Below are positions 44,297-53,689 of a DNA stretch of 64,000 nucleotides, piece after piece; position 1 is the stretch's first letter, and each line of letters starts with the position of its first letter. Origin of the DNA: Flavobacterium sp. W4I14 (GTDB lineage Bacteria > Bacteroidota > Bacteroidia > Sphingobacteriales > Sphingobacteriaceae); NCBI GenBank assembly GCA_030817875.1, contig JAUSZU010000001.1, positions 310,001 to 374,000 on the forward strand, in the 5' to 3' direction. Under the pieces are notes generated by a model, which saw only the letters and a list, made by a program, of their open reading frames with translations, was not told the origin of the DNA and made no database searches. Position numbers and translations under genes: made by a program.

Positions 44297-46576
44297 ATGC
44301 TACTTGCTGGATCAGAAGAAAAAAGAAATTTAAAGAATATCGAAATCAATAGTGACCTTGTTGTTGTTGGGGGTGGCCTTTCGGGCGTTTGCGCGGCTAT
44401 TACAGCCGCGAGGACTGGGGTGAAAGTTACATTGGTACAGGATCGGCCCGTGCTGGGCGGAAATGCCTCAAGTGAAGTCAGGCTTTGGGTACTAGGTGCC
44501 ACCTCACACATGGGTAACAACAACCGTTGGGCCAGAGAAGGTGGAGTGATTGATGAGCTGTTGACGGAGAATATGTACCGGAACCCCGAAGGTAATCCTT
44601 TGGTTTTTGATACGGTCTTATTGGACAGGGTGGTTGCCGAAAAAAATATCAGATTAATTCTCAATACCTCAGTTTACGAGCTTGAAAAGAACAAATCGAA
44701 TGAAATAACATCTGTGAAGGGATTTTGTAGCCAGAATTCCACTCAGTACACTTTATCAGCAAAGCTTTTCTGTGATTGCTCGGGTGATGGGATCCTCGGT
44801 TTTTTATCGGGTGCCGCCTTCAGGATGGGTGCAGAGCGTAAGGATGAATTTGATGAAAAATTTGCCCCAGACAAAGAATACGGAGAACTACTGGGCCATT
44901 CCCTTTATTTTTATTCCAAGGATACCGGAAAGCCGGTGAAGTATGTAGCTCCCGACTTTGCGCTTGCCGATATTACCAAGATCCCACGCTTTAAGAGTTT
45001 TAATGCTCAGGAGTTTGGTTGTAAGCTCTGGTGGATAGAGTACGGAGGTAGGTTGGATACCGTGCATGATACCGAAGACATTAAATGGGAGCTTTGGAAG
45101 GTGGTATATGGCACCTGGAACTACATTAAAAATTCAGGAAATTTTCCAGAGGCCGAAAATCTCACGCTCGAATGGGTAGGTACTGTTCCGGGTAAAAGAG
45201 AGAGCCGCCGTTTTGAAGGTGATTATATGTTAAACCAAAGAGATATCATTGAGCAGCGCTCCCATTTTGATGCGGTTGCCTTTGGAGGTTGGTCGGTCGA
45301 TCTTCATCCCGCTGACGGGGTTTTTAGTGAAAAACCAGGATGTAACCAATGGCACAGCAAGGGTATCTACCAGATTCCTTACCGTTGTTTATACAGTAAG
45401 AATATTGATAACCTGTTTTTAGCCGGACGCATCATCAGCGCAAGCCATGTGGCCTTTGCCTCAACCAGGGTAATGGCGACGAGTGCCTATGTGGCGCAGG
45501 CTGTAGGCATGGCGGCAAAGATATGCTTGGATAACCATATCAATCCTTCGGCTATTCTAACAGAAAATAAGATAGCACAGTTGCAGGATGAACTGCAGAA
45601 ATCAGGACAGTATATTCCGGGGCTGGCCTTGCATGATGAAGATGACCTGGTTGGTGAGGCAAAACTAACAGTATCAAGCGAGTTAAACCTTAGTCAGCTT
45701 AACGAGGACACTGTTTTTAAAACATTGGAGATCTCCTCTGCTCAGCTGATCCCCATAAAAAAAGGCATCTTACCTAAATTTTTTATTAATGTAGATGCGG
45801 CTTCTGCTACAAAGTTGAGTATGCGGCTGAGCAGTTCCAAAAAGGCCGGCAATTTTACCCCGGATGAAATACTTGAGGAACAGGTTATTGCACTCGAAAT
45901 GGGAATGCAAAAAATAGAATTCAGCTTTGATCATATTGCAGAATCTGATGCTTACCTGTTCTTGAGTTTTGAAAAGAATTCCCTGATCAAACTCGAATGC
46001 TCTGGTCAACGAATAACGGGAATGTTATCTGTATTTAATCTGGTAAACAAAGCTGTTTCAAATTTCGGCAAACAGGTTCCTCTTGAAGATATCGGGGTAG
46101 ATGAATTTGAGTTTTGGTGCCCACAGCGAAGGCCGAATGGATTGAATCTTGCATTGGGTTTTGACCCTGCACTACAGGCTTTTGGAGTAGAAAATTTGCG
46201 CACAGGGATTGATAGGCCTGTACTGGGCACAAATGCCTGGGTAGCCAGTTTTAGCGACCCAGCGCCGTCGCTTAGCTTGGAATGGACATCTGAACAGAAA
46301 ATATCGCGGATCGATCTGGTATTCGATTGTGATTACGATCATCCGATGGAATCGGTACTCATGTCACATCCCGAATCAGTAATGCCTTTTTGTGTCAGGA
46401 ATTATCGCTTGGAGGATGGAGAAGGTAAACTGATCTATGAAAAAGTTGGTAACTACCAGGCTAGGAACCAAATTTCTCTTTCAATGCCGATCTTTACAAA
46501 AAAACTAACCCTTAAAATTGAACATCCTTCTAGATTAGTGCCAGCGGCATTATTTGCCATCAGGTGTTACAGTTAA
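44297..46576 (+). CDS. FAD-dependent oxidoreductase (FAD_oxidored type)
   Basis: 759 residues, no signal peptide, so probably cytoplasmic. The N-terminus has a Rossmann dinucleotide motif (DLVVVGGGLSGVCAAITAA) followed by VLGGNASSEVRLWVLGA, typical of the FAD_oxidored family, and a second conserved segment (LAGRIISASHVAFASTRVMA). The C-terminal ~200 residues form a beta-rich domain of unknown role. Proteins like this occur in PULs of Bacteroidota, where a role in oxidising or modifying an unusual sugar has been supposed; the substrate cannot be derived from sequence. It starts 6 bases after the GH2 stop. Confidence 0.85.
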   Translation: MLLAGSEEKRNLKNIEINSDLVVVGGGLSGVCAAITAARTGVKVTLVQDRPVLGGNASSEVRLWVLGATSHMGNNNRWAREGGVIDELLTENMYRNPEGNPLVFDTVLLDRVVAEKNIRLILNTSVYELEKNKSNEITSVKGFCSQNSTQYTLSAKLFCDCSGDGILGFLSGAAFRMGAERKDEFDEKFAPDKEYGELLGHSLYFYSKDTGKPVKYVAPDFALADITKIPRFKSFNAQEFGCKLWWIEYGGRLDTVHDTEDIKWELWKVVYGTWNYIKNSGNFPEAENLTLEWVGTVPGKRESRRFEGDYMLNQRDIIEQRSHFDAVAFGGWSVDLHPADGVFSEKPGCNQWHSKGIYQIPYRCLYSKNIDNLFLAGRIISASHVAFASTRVMATSAYVAQAVGMAAKICLDNHINPSAILTENKIAQLQDELQKSGQYIPGLALHDEDDLVGEAKLTVSSELNLSQLNEDTVFKTLEISSAQLIPIKKGILPKFFINVDAASATKLSMRLSSSKKAGNFTPDEILEEQVIALEMGMQKIEFSFDHIAESDAYLFLSFEKNSLIKLECSGQRITGMLSVFNLVNKAVSNFGKQVPLEDIGVDEFEFWCPQRRPNGLNLALGFDPALQAFGVENLRTGIDRPVLGTNAWVASFSDPAPSLSLEWTSEQKISRIDLVFDCDYDHPMESVLMSHPESVMPFCVRNYRLEDGEGKLIYEKVGNYQARNQISLSMPIFTKKLTLKIEHPSRLVPAALFAIRCYS

Positions 46577-46593
46577 GATATAACAAGAATATA

Positions 46594-48273
46594 ATGGTAC
46601 AACTTGATTTTTATGTAATGGCGATTTTCGCTGTACTTATTTTTGCAATCGGCCTAACCTTTACCAGGGTAGGAAGTAAAAACGGTCAGGCCTTTTTTGA
46701 GGCAGGCGGTGCAACGCCCTGGTGGATTAACGGTCTTTCTCTTTTTATCAGTTATTTCTCTGCCGGCACCTTTGTGGTTTGGGGCTCTATCGCATATAAA
46801 AGTGGTCTGGTTTCCAATATGATCCAGCTGACAATGGCCATTAGTGGGCTGTTGGTAGCAAAGTTCATCGCTGGAAAATGGAAAAAGACTGGGGCAATGA
46901 CGGCGGCAGACTATCTCGGAACACGTTTTGGCATCAAAACACAACAGTTTTATACTTATCTGATTTTGCTGTTAAGTCTTTTTGCAACTGCTGCCGTGCT
47001 TTATCCGGTGGGTAAAATGGTACATGTGGCAACACCATTTTCTCTGAACGCCTGCATTATTGTTATCGGGCTGATTATTGTCCTTTATACCGCTGCCGGT
47101 GGACTTTGGGCAGTACTGGTCACGGACGTGGTTCAGTTTGTTATTTTAACCGCATCGGTGCTGATCGTTATCCCGATTGCTTTTAAAGAAATCGGCGGAC
47201 CTTCGCAGCTTTTTGCCAAAGCTCCGGTAGATTTCTTTAAGCCATTTAATGCGGACTATACGTTTGAATTCATGCTTGCGTTTATTGTTTATCAACTATT
47301 TTATATTGGTGGCAATTGGTCTTATGTTCAGCGTTATACGAGTGTCTCTAGCGTAAAGGAATCAAAAAAGGTAGCTTATCTTTTTACGGCACTATATTTT
47401 ATCAGTCCAGTGATATGGATGATACCGCCAATGATTTATAGGATTATCAATCCTAATCTGCAAGGTCTGGAGCCTGAGGGAGCTTACATGATGCTATGTC
47501 AGAAAGTTCTTCCAGCAGGGTTGATCGGACTTGTTCTGGCCGGAATGATTTCTGCTACTTCAAGTAAGGCAAATACGACAATTAACTTAGTGGCCACGGT
47601 TTTTGCCAACGACATTTATAAGGCTTTGATCCGTAAAAAGGCATCAGATAAAGAAATGATTTTAATGGCGAGGCTTTTTACCTTAGTTTTTGGCGCGGCT
47701 ACCATAGTGGTTGCGATCCTTATACCAAGGGCTGGCGGTGTGGTAGAGGTGGTACTGAGTACGGCATCTATTGCTGGCGGTGCATTGTTTGGGCCGATCA
47801 TCTGGTCGCTGTTCAGCAACAGGCAGACTTCATTTTCATTGATTCTGATCTCAACTACTTCATTGCTTGTCGGTCTTTTCTTTAAGGTAGTTACGCCTGC
47901 TATGTTTGATCTCAAATTCAGCAGAACCATAGAAACTATAGTAGGTGTAGGGCTTCCCGTATTGTTATTGGCTCTTTTTGAACTGTATTATCGGTCTGTC
48001 CACAAATATGGACCGGATTTTATGGTTGCTAAAACCGAAATTAAAGAAAACAACGAACGTGCTGATATAGCTTCTCAAAAACAGAATGTCTTTGGTATCA
48101 AGGTTATTGCAATATCCATGGCTGTGGTAGGTATAGGAATTACTGCCCTTGGCATTATGGCCAGTGAGTTTTCAGATATTGTGATCTGTGTTGGCGTATC
48201 GATTTTCCTTTTGGCCGTGGCCATTTACTGGAGGATCAAAAAGCAGGAAATAAATCCCTTAAGAATACGATGA
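46594..48273 (+). CDS. Sodium:solute symporter (SSS family)
   Basis: About 559 residues with some 13-14 hydrophobic helices. Family signs include FFEAGGATPWWINGLSLFIS, LVTDVVQFVILTASVL and LVLAGMISATSSKANTTINL. SSS transporters import sugars, sugar acids or other solutes across the inner membrane with Na+. In PUL2 it would take up the mono- or disaccharide released in the periplasm. A GTG ten codons upstream (46564) lies inside the preceding gene; ATG 46594, 17 bases after that gene's stop, is preferred. Confidence 0.92.
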   Translation: MVQLDFYVMAIFAVLIFAIGLTFTRVGSKNGQAFFEAGGATPWWINGLSLFISYFSAGTFVVWGSIAYKSGLVSNMIQLTMAISGLLVAKFIAGKWKKTGAMTAADYLGTRFGIKTQQFYTYLILLLSLFATAAVLYPVGKMVHVATPFSLNACIIVIGLIIVLYTAAGGLWAVLVTDVVQFVILTASVLIVIPIAFKEIGGPSQLFAKAPVDFFKPFNADYTFEFMLAFIVYQLFYIGGNWSYVQRYTSVSSVKESKKVAYLFTALYFISPVIWMIPPMIYRIINPNLQGLEPEGAYMMLCQKVLPAGLIGLVLAGMISATSSKANTTINLVATVFANDIYKALIRKKASDKEMILMARLFTLVFGAATIVVAILIPRAGGVVEVVLSTASIAGGALFGPIIWSLFSNRQTSFSLILISTTSLLVGLFFKVVTPAMFDLKFSRTIETIVGVGLPVLLLALFELYYRSVHKYGPDFMVAKTEIKENNERADIASQKQNVFGIKVIAISMAVVGIGITALGIMASEFSDIVICVGVSIFLLAVAIYWRIKKQEINPLRIR

Positions 48274-48323
48274 TGTAAGCGCGTCTTTAATTCCGCCTTT
48301 ATTTTTTAACCAAATATAAAACC

Positions 48324-49862
48324 ATGAGAAAGTACAAATTTGGGGTTATGGCACTGCTATGCCCTGCCATTTTCGGCTGCCAGAAGTTTAACGACACTTT
48401 AAATAGTGTTGAGACCGGAACATTTAAGACTGAAAAGCAAGCATTAGGGTCAACGGAAAGCCTAACGGGAGGCCTTGACGAGAATTTTGCGGTAGGCGTA
48501 GACCTGAGCTCGGTTGCTAAGGATGTTGCAAAAGGAGCCGTTTATTATGATAGGGCTGGAAACCCGACCGAATGTAATGCCTTATTCAAAAGTTTGGGTG
48601 CCAACGCTGTCCGCATTAGGGTTTGGGTGAATCATCCGTTGGGCTACAGCAATAAAAGCAGTGTGGTATCACAGGCCATTACAGCCCATAACCTTGGAAT
48701 GAAAATTATGATCGATTTCCATTATAGTGATACATGGGCGGATCCTGGCAATCAGTCCAAACCTGCTGCGTGGACCGGTTATACTTTGGCTCAGTTAAAA
48801 GATGCTGTTTATAATCATACTTATTCTGTGATGGATTCACTTAAAGCCTATGGTATCTATCCAGAATGGGTGCAGGTGGGTAATGAAACCAACGACGGAA
48901 TGTTGTGGGACACGGGAAGAGCATCGTGGAATATGCCTAACTATGCTGCCTTGGTTAATAAGGGTTACGATGCAGTAAAGACGGTGAGCCCTCAGAGCAA
49001 GGTTGTTATCCACCTGGCTGGAGGCGATAATATGAACAGCTTGCAGTGGGTATATGATGGACTGGTCAATAACGGAGGTAAGTTTGATGTAATCGGGCTG
49101 TCGCTATACCCATCAACTAATAGCTGGCAGGCAGCAAATAATGCCTGTTTTGCAAATATGAAAACAATGGTAAACAGATACAGCAAGGAGGTGATGGTCT
49201 GTGAAATAGGTCTTAATTGGCAGGATTCAGTAAAATGCCGGGCTTATGTGGCCGATATAATTAATAAGACCAGGCATGTGCCCAATGGGAAAGGATTAGG
49301 TGTTTTTTATTGGGCACCAGAGTCTTACGCGCCTATAACCACTTATGCAAAGGGGATGATGTCTGCGTCGGGAAGACCCAGTATTTCAACCGAGGCATTC
49401 CGTGATTCTGTGAATATGAATTTTGTTTTAAACCCTGATTTTGACGAAGAAGGTGCTACGCACAATCCAGTTTCATGGTATTGTACCAATGGAACTTCCG
49501 CTTCCAATGGCGCTTACACCGAAAGTGGTGGCTACAATGGCACCTATCGGTTGACCCATTGGAAAAATGTAAACTATACCGTTAAAAGCTTTCAGGTGGC
49601 TAGTAATATTCCCAATGGAAACTACATTTTACGGGCATGGGTGAAAAACAGTGGTGGACAGGATACCTGCCAACTGATTGCAAAAGAGTATGGTACTGCA
49701 GGTCTGCAAAAAGCAGTAAACCTTCCAGTGACATCTGCTTGGAAACAGATACAAGTCAATAATATCGTAGTTGCTAATAACTCCTGCAAAGTGGTGTTGT
49801 ACAGCAAAGCTTATGCTAACAATTGGTGTAATGTCGATGGGGTCCAGTTGCTGAAACAATAA
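48324..49862 (+). CDS. GH53 arabinogalactan endo-beta-1,4-galactanase
   Basis: 512-residue lipoprotein (lipobox AIFGC). The GH53 TIM barrel (about 55-365) begins AVGVDLSSVAKDVAKG and contains GANAVRIRVWVNH, IMIDFHYSDTWADPG, the acid/base Glu188 in VGNETNDG and the nucleophile Glu294 in VMVCEIGLNW. Residues about 370-512 form a carbohydrate-binding-like beta-sandwich (NGTYRLTHWKN ... GNYILRAWVKNSGGQDTCQL). GH53 enzymes cut beta-1,4-galactan such as pectic galactan or type I arabinogalactan. As a lipoprotein it probably acts at the cell surface and feeds the PUL2 SusCD pair. It is the last gene of PUL2, 50 bases after the symporter, and is followed by a terminator. Confidence 0.93.
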   Translation: MRKYKFGVMALLCPAIFGCQKFNDTLNSVETGTFKTEKQALGSTESLTGGLDENFAVGVDLSSVAKDVAKGAVYYDRAGNPTECNALFKSLGANAVRIRVWVNHPLGYSNKSSVVSQAITAHNLGMKIMIDFHYSDTWADPGNQSKPAAWTGYTLAQLKDAVYNHTYSVMDSLKAYGIYPEWVQVGNETNDGMLWDTGRASWNMPNYAALVNKGYDAVKTVSPQSKVVIHLAGGDNMNSLQWVYDGLVNNGGKFDVIGLSLYPSTNSWQAANNACFANMKTMVNRYSKEVMVCEIGLNWQDSVKCRAYVADIINKTRHVPNGKGLGVFYWAPESYAPITTYAKGMMSASGRPSISTEAFRDSVNMNFVLNPDFDEEGATHNPVSWYCTNGTSASNGAYTESGGYNGTYRLTHWKNVNYTVKSFQVASNIPNGNYILRAWVKNSGGQDTCQLIAKEYGTAGLQKAVNLPVTSAWKQIQVNNIVVANNSCKVVLYSKAYANNWCNVDGVQLLKQ

Positions 49863-49909
49863 TAGCGTCAGTGATGAAGGAAAAATAAATGTGATACAAT
49901 TTGTGCTTT

Positions 49910-49935
49910 AGGCCACCTTATTGGTGGCCTTTGTA
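49910..49935 (+). terminator. Intrinsic terminator ending PUL2
   Basis: Perfect 8-bp stem (AGGCCACC / GGTGGCCT) with a TTATT loop and TTTGTATTT behind it, 48 bases after the GH53 stop. Confidence 0.85.
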
Positions 49936-50083
49936 TTTCAATGGATCTTACAGCGGAACCCTAAAGATAATTCGAACTCTGTATAATCAATATAAAAACC
50001 CTATTACATATATTTTTGAACCGATTTTAAATATGGTTCATTAAATTTTTGAGCAAAAGTCGAACATAATCTATTGATGCTGT

Positions 50084-50219
50084 AACGATTTGTGCTTCAG
50101 AGTTTTATATGTATAAAAAAAGGAGGCAACAAAAATGAGTTTTCTCCTTAAGTGCCCGACGAGACCTTTAACGAACTTTTTTATTGAAGATTTAAAGCGG
50201 ATTGCGGATTTGAAAATTT
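50084..50219. repeat. Dispersed repeat, copy B
   Basis: Nearly the same sequence as 13254-13391, including the hairpin (AAGGAGGCAAC-type arm and GTTTTCTCCTT, here with one mismatch more) and the downstream core that is also found at 2344-2412. It lies in a gene-poor stretch with no neighbouring minus-strand gene end, so here the terminator form has no obvious client. It differs from copy A by scattered changes (for example CCCGACGAGACCT against CTCCTGGCAAGACCG). Confidence 0.75.
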
Positions 50220-50286
50220 CGAATTAATTTAAGCGATAAATTTGAAATGGCTTAATTACAACTTATTTGAAGTTTGAATGAGAGTG

Positions 50287-50319
50287 AATGGTTCGACTCC
50301 CTTCGGGAGTCGAACCATT
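50287..50319. repeat. 15-bp perfect hairpin with T-arm-like arm
   Basis: AATGGTTCGACTCCC pairs perfectly with GGGAGTCGAACCATT around a 3-base TTC loop. The arm contains GGTTCGACTCC, which looks like the T-arm of a tRNA, and its mirror. TTTTGT follows. It is strong enough to be a terminator in either direction, but no gene ends nearby. Confidence 0.7.
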
Positions 50320-51026
50320 TTGTATAATCTACTGAAAGACAGTTTATTGTGTTTTGTTTGTCGCTTTAAGGTACCAAATACTCACCTCTATTTTTTTAAC
50401 GAAAATTCTTATTTAAAGATAGGATGTACTCCTTCTTAATTTCGGACAATAAACGAGATAGGCTTTTAAGTTGATTTAATGTAATATTACGTATACAACG
50501 TTATAATATAGTACACCCCAATGAATTGATACTTAATTTCTGCTATCTAAATGCATATTTGCGGCCACTTACAGATAAAATGCTGAAAAAGTCTTTTTAA
50601 TCAGTAAGTTTGAGATTACTAAATGTTACGGATGCAGGGGGTATTAACTGGTGCAATTATTGCTTTTCCGCCGCTATGATTTTACTATATGTGATTTTTT
50701 TCAGAGCGGAATAGGGCAATGAAAACCGCTGTAGCAAGCGTTAAGGATGTCCCCGTTTAGGAAATGTCTTGGTATTCCAAATCAGGTTTCCGTTTGCATT
50801 TTAGTCGAAAAAAGAAATGTGTAGTTTAAATTATACATTATTTGTGAATAATGCTTTTTCATTTGTCTGATTGTCGTAAAGGTTTTATTCCGCCAAATTA
50901 TATATAGTGCGCATACGTTTAATTTAAGCCAATAAATAAACGTTAATATGACGAATAACTTTAAACGGCCTGTCTGGCATAAAAATTGAAACTAAGAGGG
51001 TCAAATCATCTATCTCTCAAGAACCT
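50320..51026. other. Long gap without a recognised gene
   Basis: About 700 bases with stops in all frames at short distance. I see no tRNA, rRNA or known RNA motif. CCGC..GCT (about 50677) and AGAGCGG (about 50704) could pair around an AT-rich loop. TACGTTTA near 50914 is one base off the -7 consensus and could serve the small gene at 51027. Confidence 0.3.
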
Positions 51027-51278
51027 ATGTATACTAATTCTGAATTCGAAATTTTTAAAAAGAATATTTTAAAGCGCCTGAAGGCAGCCCTTAAGTCCCT
51101 GGATATAAAGAATGACTTTATTGAAATTTCAACAAACCATATGGGAAAAGCTTATGAAGTCCGCATAATGGGTATGCGGGATGGAAATGGTAAGTATCAA
51201 TGGGAAGTGGTCCGTGTGATCAACAGAAGTATTATTCCATCCAACCTTGATTTTAGTCTTTCAGAAGTTAATAATTGA
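51027..51278 (+). CDS. Small hypothetical protein (83 aa)
   Basis: 83 residues, no signal peptide, mixed charged helix (FKKNILKRLKAALKSLDIKN) followed by beta-like segments (YEVRIMGMRDGNGKYQWEVV). Composition and codon use look like a real gene, and it stands alone in a gap of about 1.8 kb. No family recognised. Confidence 0.55.
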   Translation: MYTNSEFEIFKKNILKRLKAALKSLDIKNDFIEISTNHMGKAYEVRIMGMRDGNGKYQWEVVRVINRSIIPSNLDFSLSEVNN

Positions 51279-51661
51279 TTAGACATTTAACCAAACTTAT
51301 AACCTGAGTAAAATTTTTTATGAGGCTGGTGATGTTTTAACCAGCATCATAGTCCGAGTTTGCTTGTTACACTTTTGTAGCAGTTACAACAAACAATGCA
51401 GTATTTATTTTTTAGGCCTTTCCAATATGGTACTTGAAAATAGGCAAGCCTAGTAACCTAATGACTACAAAGGGCTATATGACGTTGTTAAGTGCTGTAT
51501 TACTTTTGTCTTCATAGATCACGGGACGATTTTTTTTACACCGCCTTTCGGATGAAGGGTGGTGTTTCAAATTCATCCTTCCCATTATACATTCTACTAT
51601 ATAGTGCTTAACTACTATAAAGCCATTTTGATATTTAAACTATTCGATCACGACTTATAAC
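51279..51661. other. Gap with an imperfect hairpin
   Basis: About 380 bases without a gene between a small plus-strand gene and the 3' end of a minus-strand kinase gene. ACACCGCCTT (from 51538) pairs imperfectly with AAGGGTGGTGT (to 51565); a T8 run lies just before it on the plus strand. It may serve as a terminator for one of the converging genes, but the fit is weak. Confidence 0.3.
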
Positions 51662-52411
51662 TTAATCCCGCGAATTATATTTCATCGGAATATTGATTCT
51701 TACCCTGGTGCCTTTGTAATTTTCAATGACTAAGCCAGCCTTTAACCGTTTGGCTCTTCTCCGGATATTATCCATGCCTGCGCCTGTTGATTTTTGTACA
51801 GCAGGATCGAAACCTATACCATTATCTTTTATGGAAAATATCAGCTGATCATTTTCAACCTCAATCAGAAGTTTTACTTCGCTCGCTCTAGCGTGTTTAA
51901 GCACGTTATGCCCAATTTCTTTGGCAATCAAATAACAATCACGTCTACTTTCACTTTCCAGCTCAACTACCGGAATGAATTCGGGAAGTTCAGCAGTAAA
52001 GCTAATATCGGTATGCTCAAATATTTTTTTAACCTGTTCATCCATAAAATAGATCAAACTTTCCAGGTAATCACTTTCAGCATTCGAACTCCAGATAATT
52101 TCTTTGATCTTTAACGCCATCTCGCTGATCATTTCTTCCAGATTCTTAAGTTCAGCTACATCAGGCCTTGCCCGGGTTGCATGTTCTGCATATAATTTTA
52201 TCGCAGTTAAACCCGATCCAATATCATCATGTATTTCGCTACTAATTCTATCCCTTTCTGCTTTGATCAGGACAGCTTGATTTTTGTATTTTTTTTTAAA
52301 TTTTATCGCTGTTCTATAATATCTCAGCAAAAAGATAAATAGTAATAAAACTAAAACCATTAAAAGAACGGTAAAAAAATCAAAAGGTTTTTGGTAGAAA
52401 TTTAGCTGCAT
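51662..52411 (-). CDS. NarL-type sensor histidine kinase, short membrane-anchored form
   Basis: 249 residues. One N-terminal membrane helix (FFTVLLMVLVLLLFIFLLRYY), a short coiled linker, a HisKA_3-like dimerisation domain (RDRISSEIHDDIGSGLTAIK with the phospho-accepting His) and an HATPase_c domain (EIGHNVLKHARASEVKL, IKDNGIGFD, GAGMDNIRRRAKRLKAG). There is no sensor domain, so the input may come from another membrane protein or the cytoplasm. The divergent NarL-type regulator at 52790 is the likely partner. Confidence 0.9.
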   Translation of the reverse strand: MQLNFYQKPFDFFTVLLMVLVLLLFIFLLRYYRTAIKFKKKYKNQAVLIKAERDRISSEIHDDIGSGLTAIKLYAEHATRARPDVAELKNLEEMISEMALKIKEIIWSSNAESDYLESLIYFMDEQVKKIFEHTDISFTAELPEFIPVVELESESRRDCYLIAKEIGHNVLKHARASEVKLLIEVENDQLIFSIKDNGIGFDPAVQKSTGAGMDNIRRRAKRLKAGLVIENYKGTRVRINIPMKYNSRD

Positions 52412-52604
52412 ATTTTTATTCGATTAAAAGTGAAGGTGTCTTTTTGTTCATTTTGAAGGCTTTTTGTATGATTTAAACTACCATTAATATGTTTTTTTGT
52501 GTAAATGTGTATCGCCATATCGCTAACAAAATGTATTTGTTACAAGCTGATTAAGTACATATGATGCAGGTTAACTATGTGATATCAAAGGGCATAGATA
52601 AAAC

Positions 52605-52624
52605 TTTTTTTTTTTTTACGTTTG
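52605..52624 (+). promoter_or_regulatory. T13 tract joined to a -7-like box
   Basis: Thirteen T in a row (52605-52617) run straight into TACGTTTG (52617-52624), an exact match to the Bacteroidota -7 consensus TAnnTTTG. It lies in the divergent region between the kinase and the response regulator, 166 bases before the regulator's ATG. No TTG -33 element at the usual distance was found, so promoter activity is uncertain. Confidence 0.35.
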
Positions 52625-52789
52625 TCGAGTTCATCTTGAATGAGCAAAGAGTTGTCTCCCTTCTTAATAAATCCTAAGTCAGCAAAGGCATAAATCTGTT
52701 ATGCATTGGTTTAATGGCAAAATAGTGATGATAAATAATAGGGATATATACATACATGTAACAATATTACCTAAAATATACGCATTATC

Positions 52790-53425
52790 ATGATTTCAGT
52801 ATCAATTATTGAGGACCACAATCTTTACAGGAACAGTTTGGCAAATTCTATTCTCGAAAACAAATCTTTTGAATTAAAAGGTGTTTATTCATCTGCTGAA
52901 GAAGCGCTTGAAAAATTGCCGAACGAATCCCCGGATATTGCGATAGTAGATATCAAGTTGTCCAACATGTCTGGTATAGACCTTGTGATGCAGAGCAGGG
53001 AAGGTTTAAAAAAAACGCTTTTTCTGATGTGCACGGGTTTCCAGAATGATGAAAAGATTTTTAGCGCATTACAGGCAGGAGCATCCGGATATATCATCAA
53101 GGGATCAACATCTGTAGAGATCCATGAAGCATTAATAGAGCTTTATAATGGTGGTTCGCCTATGAGCCCTTATATTGCAAGGAAAGTGATTAGTCTTATC
53201 CAGGGAAGCAAGCCGGCTAAGCAAAAGGTTGATTTAGGCTTGAGTGAGCGTGAGCTGGAAGTGTTATCATTACTTAGTAAAGGTCTGTTGTATAAGGAAA
53301 TTTCTGAAATGCTTTTCATAAGTCCGAACACCGTAAAAAATCACTGCAAAAACATTTATAAAAGGCTGCATGTACAAAATAAAATTGAAGCCCTTAATAA
53401 ATTTAAAAATTATAGTTATAACTAA
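52790..53425 (+). CDS. NarL/FixJ-family response regulator
   Basis: 211 residues. Receiver domain (about 1-120: ISVSIIEDHNLYR, phospho-acceptor in IAIVDIKLSNMSG, GASGYIIKGST) and a C-terminal LuxR-type helix-turn-helix (about 148-208: LSERELEVLSLLSKGLLYKE, MLFISPNTVKNHCKNIYKRL). Divergent from the HisKA_3 kinase at 51662. It stands immediately upstream of the EPS locus and could regulate it, which is inference from position only. Confidence 0.94.
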   Translation: MISVSIIEDHNLYRNSLANSILENKSFELKGVYSSAEEALEKLPNESPDIAIVDIKLSNMSGIDLVMQSREGLKKTLFLMCTGFQNDEKIFSALQAGASGYIIKGSTSVEIHEALIELYNGGSPMSPYIARKVISLIQGSKPAKQKVDLGLSERELEVLSLLSKGLLYKEISEMLFISPNTVKNHCKNIYKRLHVQNKIEALNKFKNYSYN

Positions 53426-53689
53426 GGGTTTTTCAATCCTGCTGCGTTTGCGTTAACAAAAAAAAACAAACTATTTAAAATTCGTATAAACTAGACGGCG
53501 ATTTTACAGTCCCGAAATTCGCTTAAAACAGTATCTGTTAATCGGAAATGAGATTAGATAAAAACCTTTAAGGGTTTACCTTGTTGTTGAGTTGTTGTCA
53601 ATTCCCTATCATTGTGAGATCATTTTTGATCTTTTCGATTTTATGTATCCTTATTGACAGCACCAATTTTAAAGTTTATTTTTTTTCGT

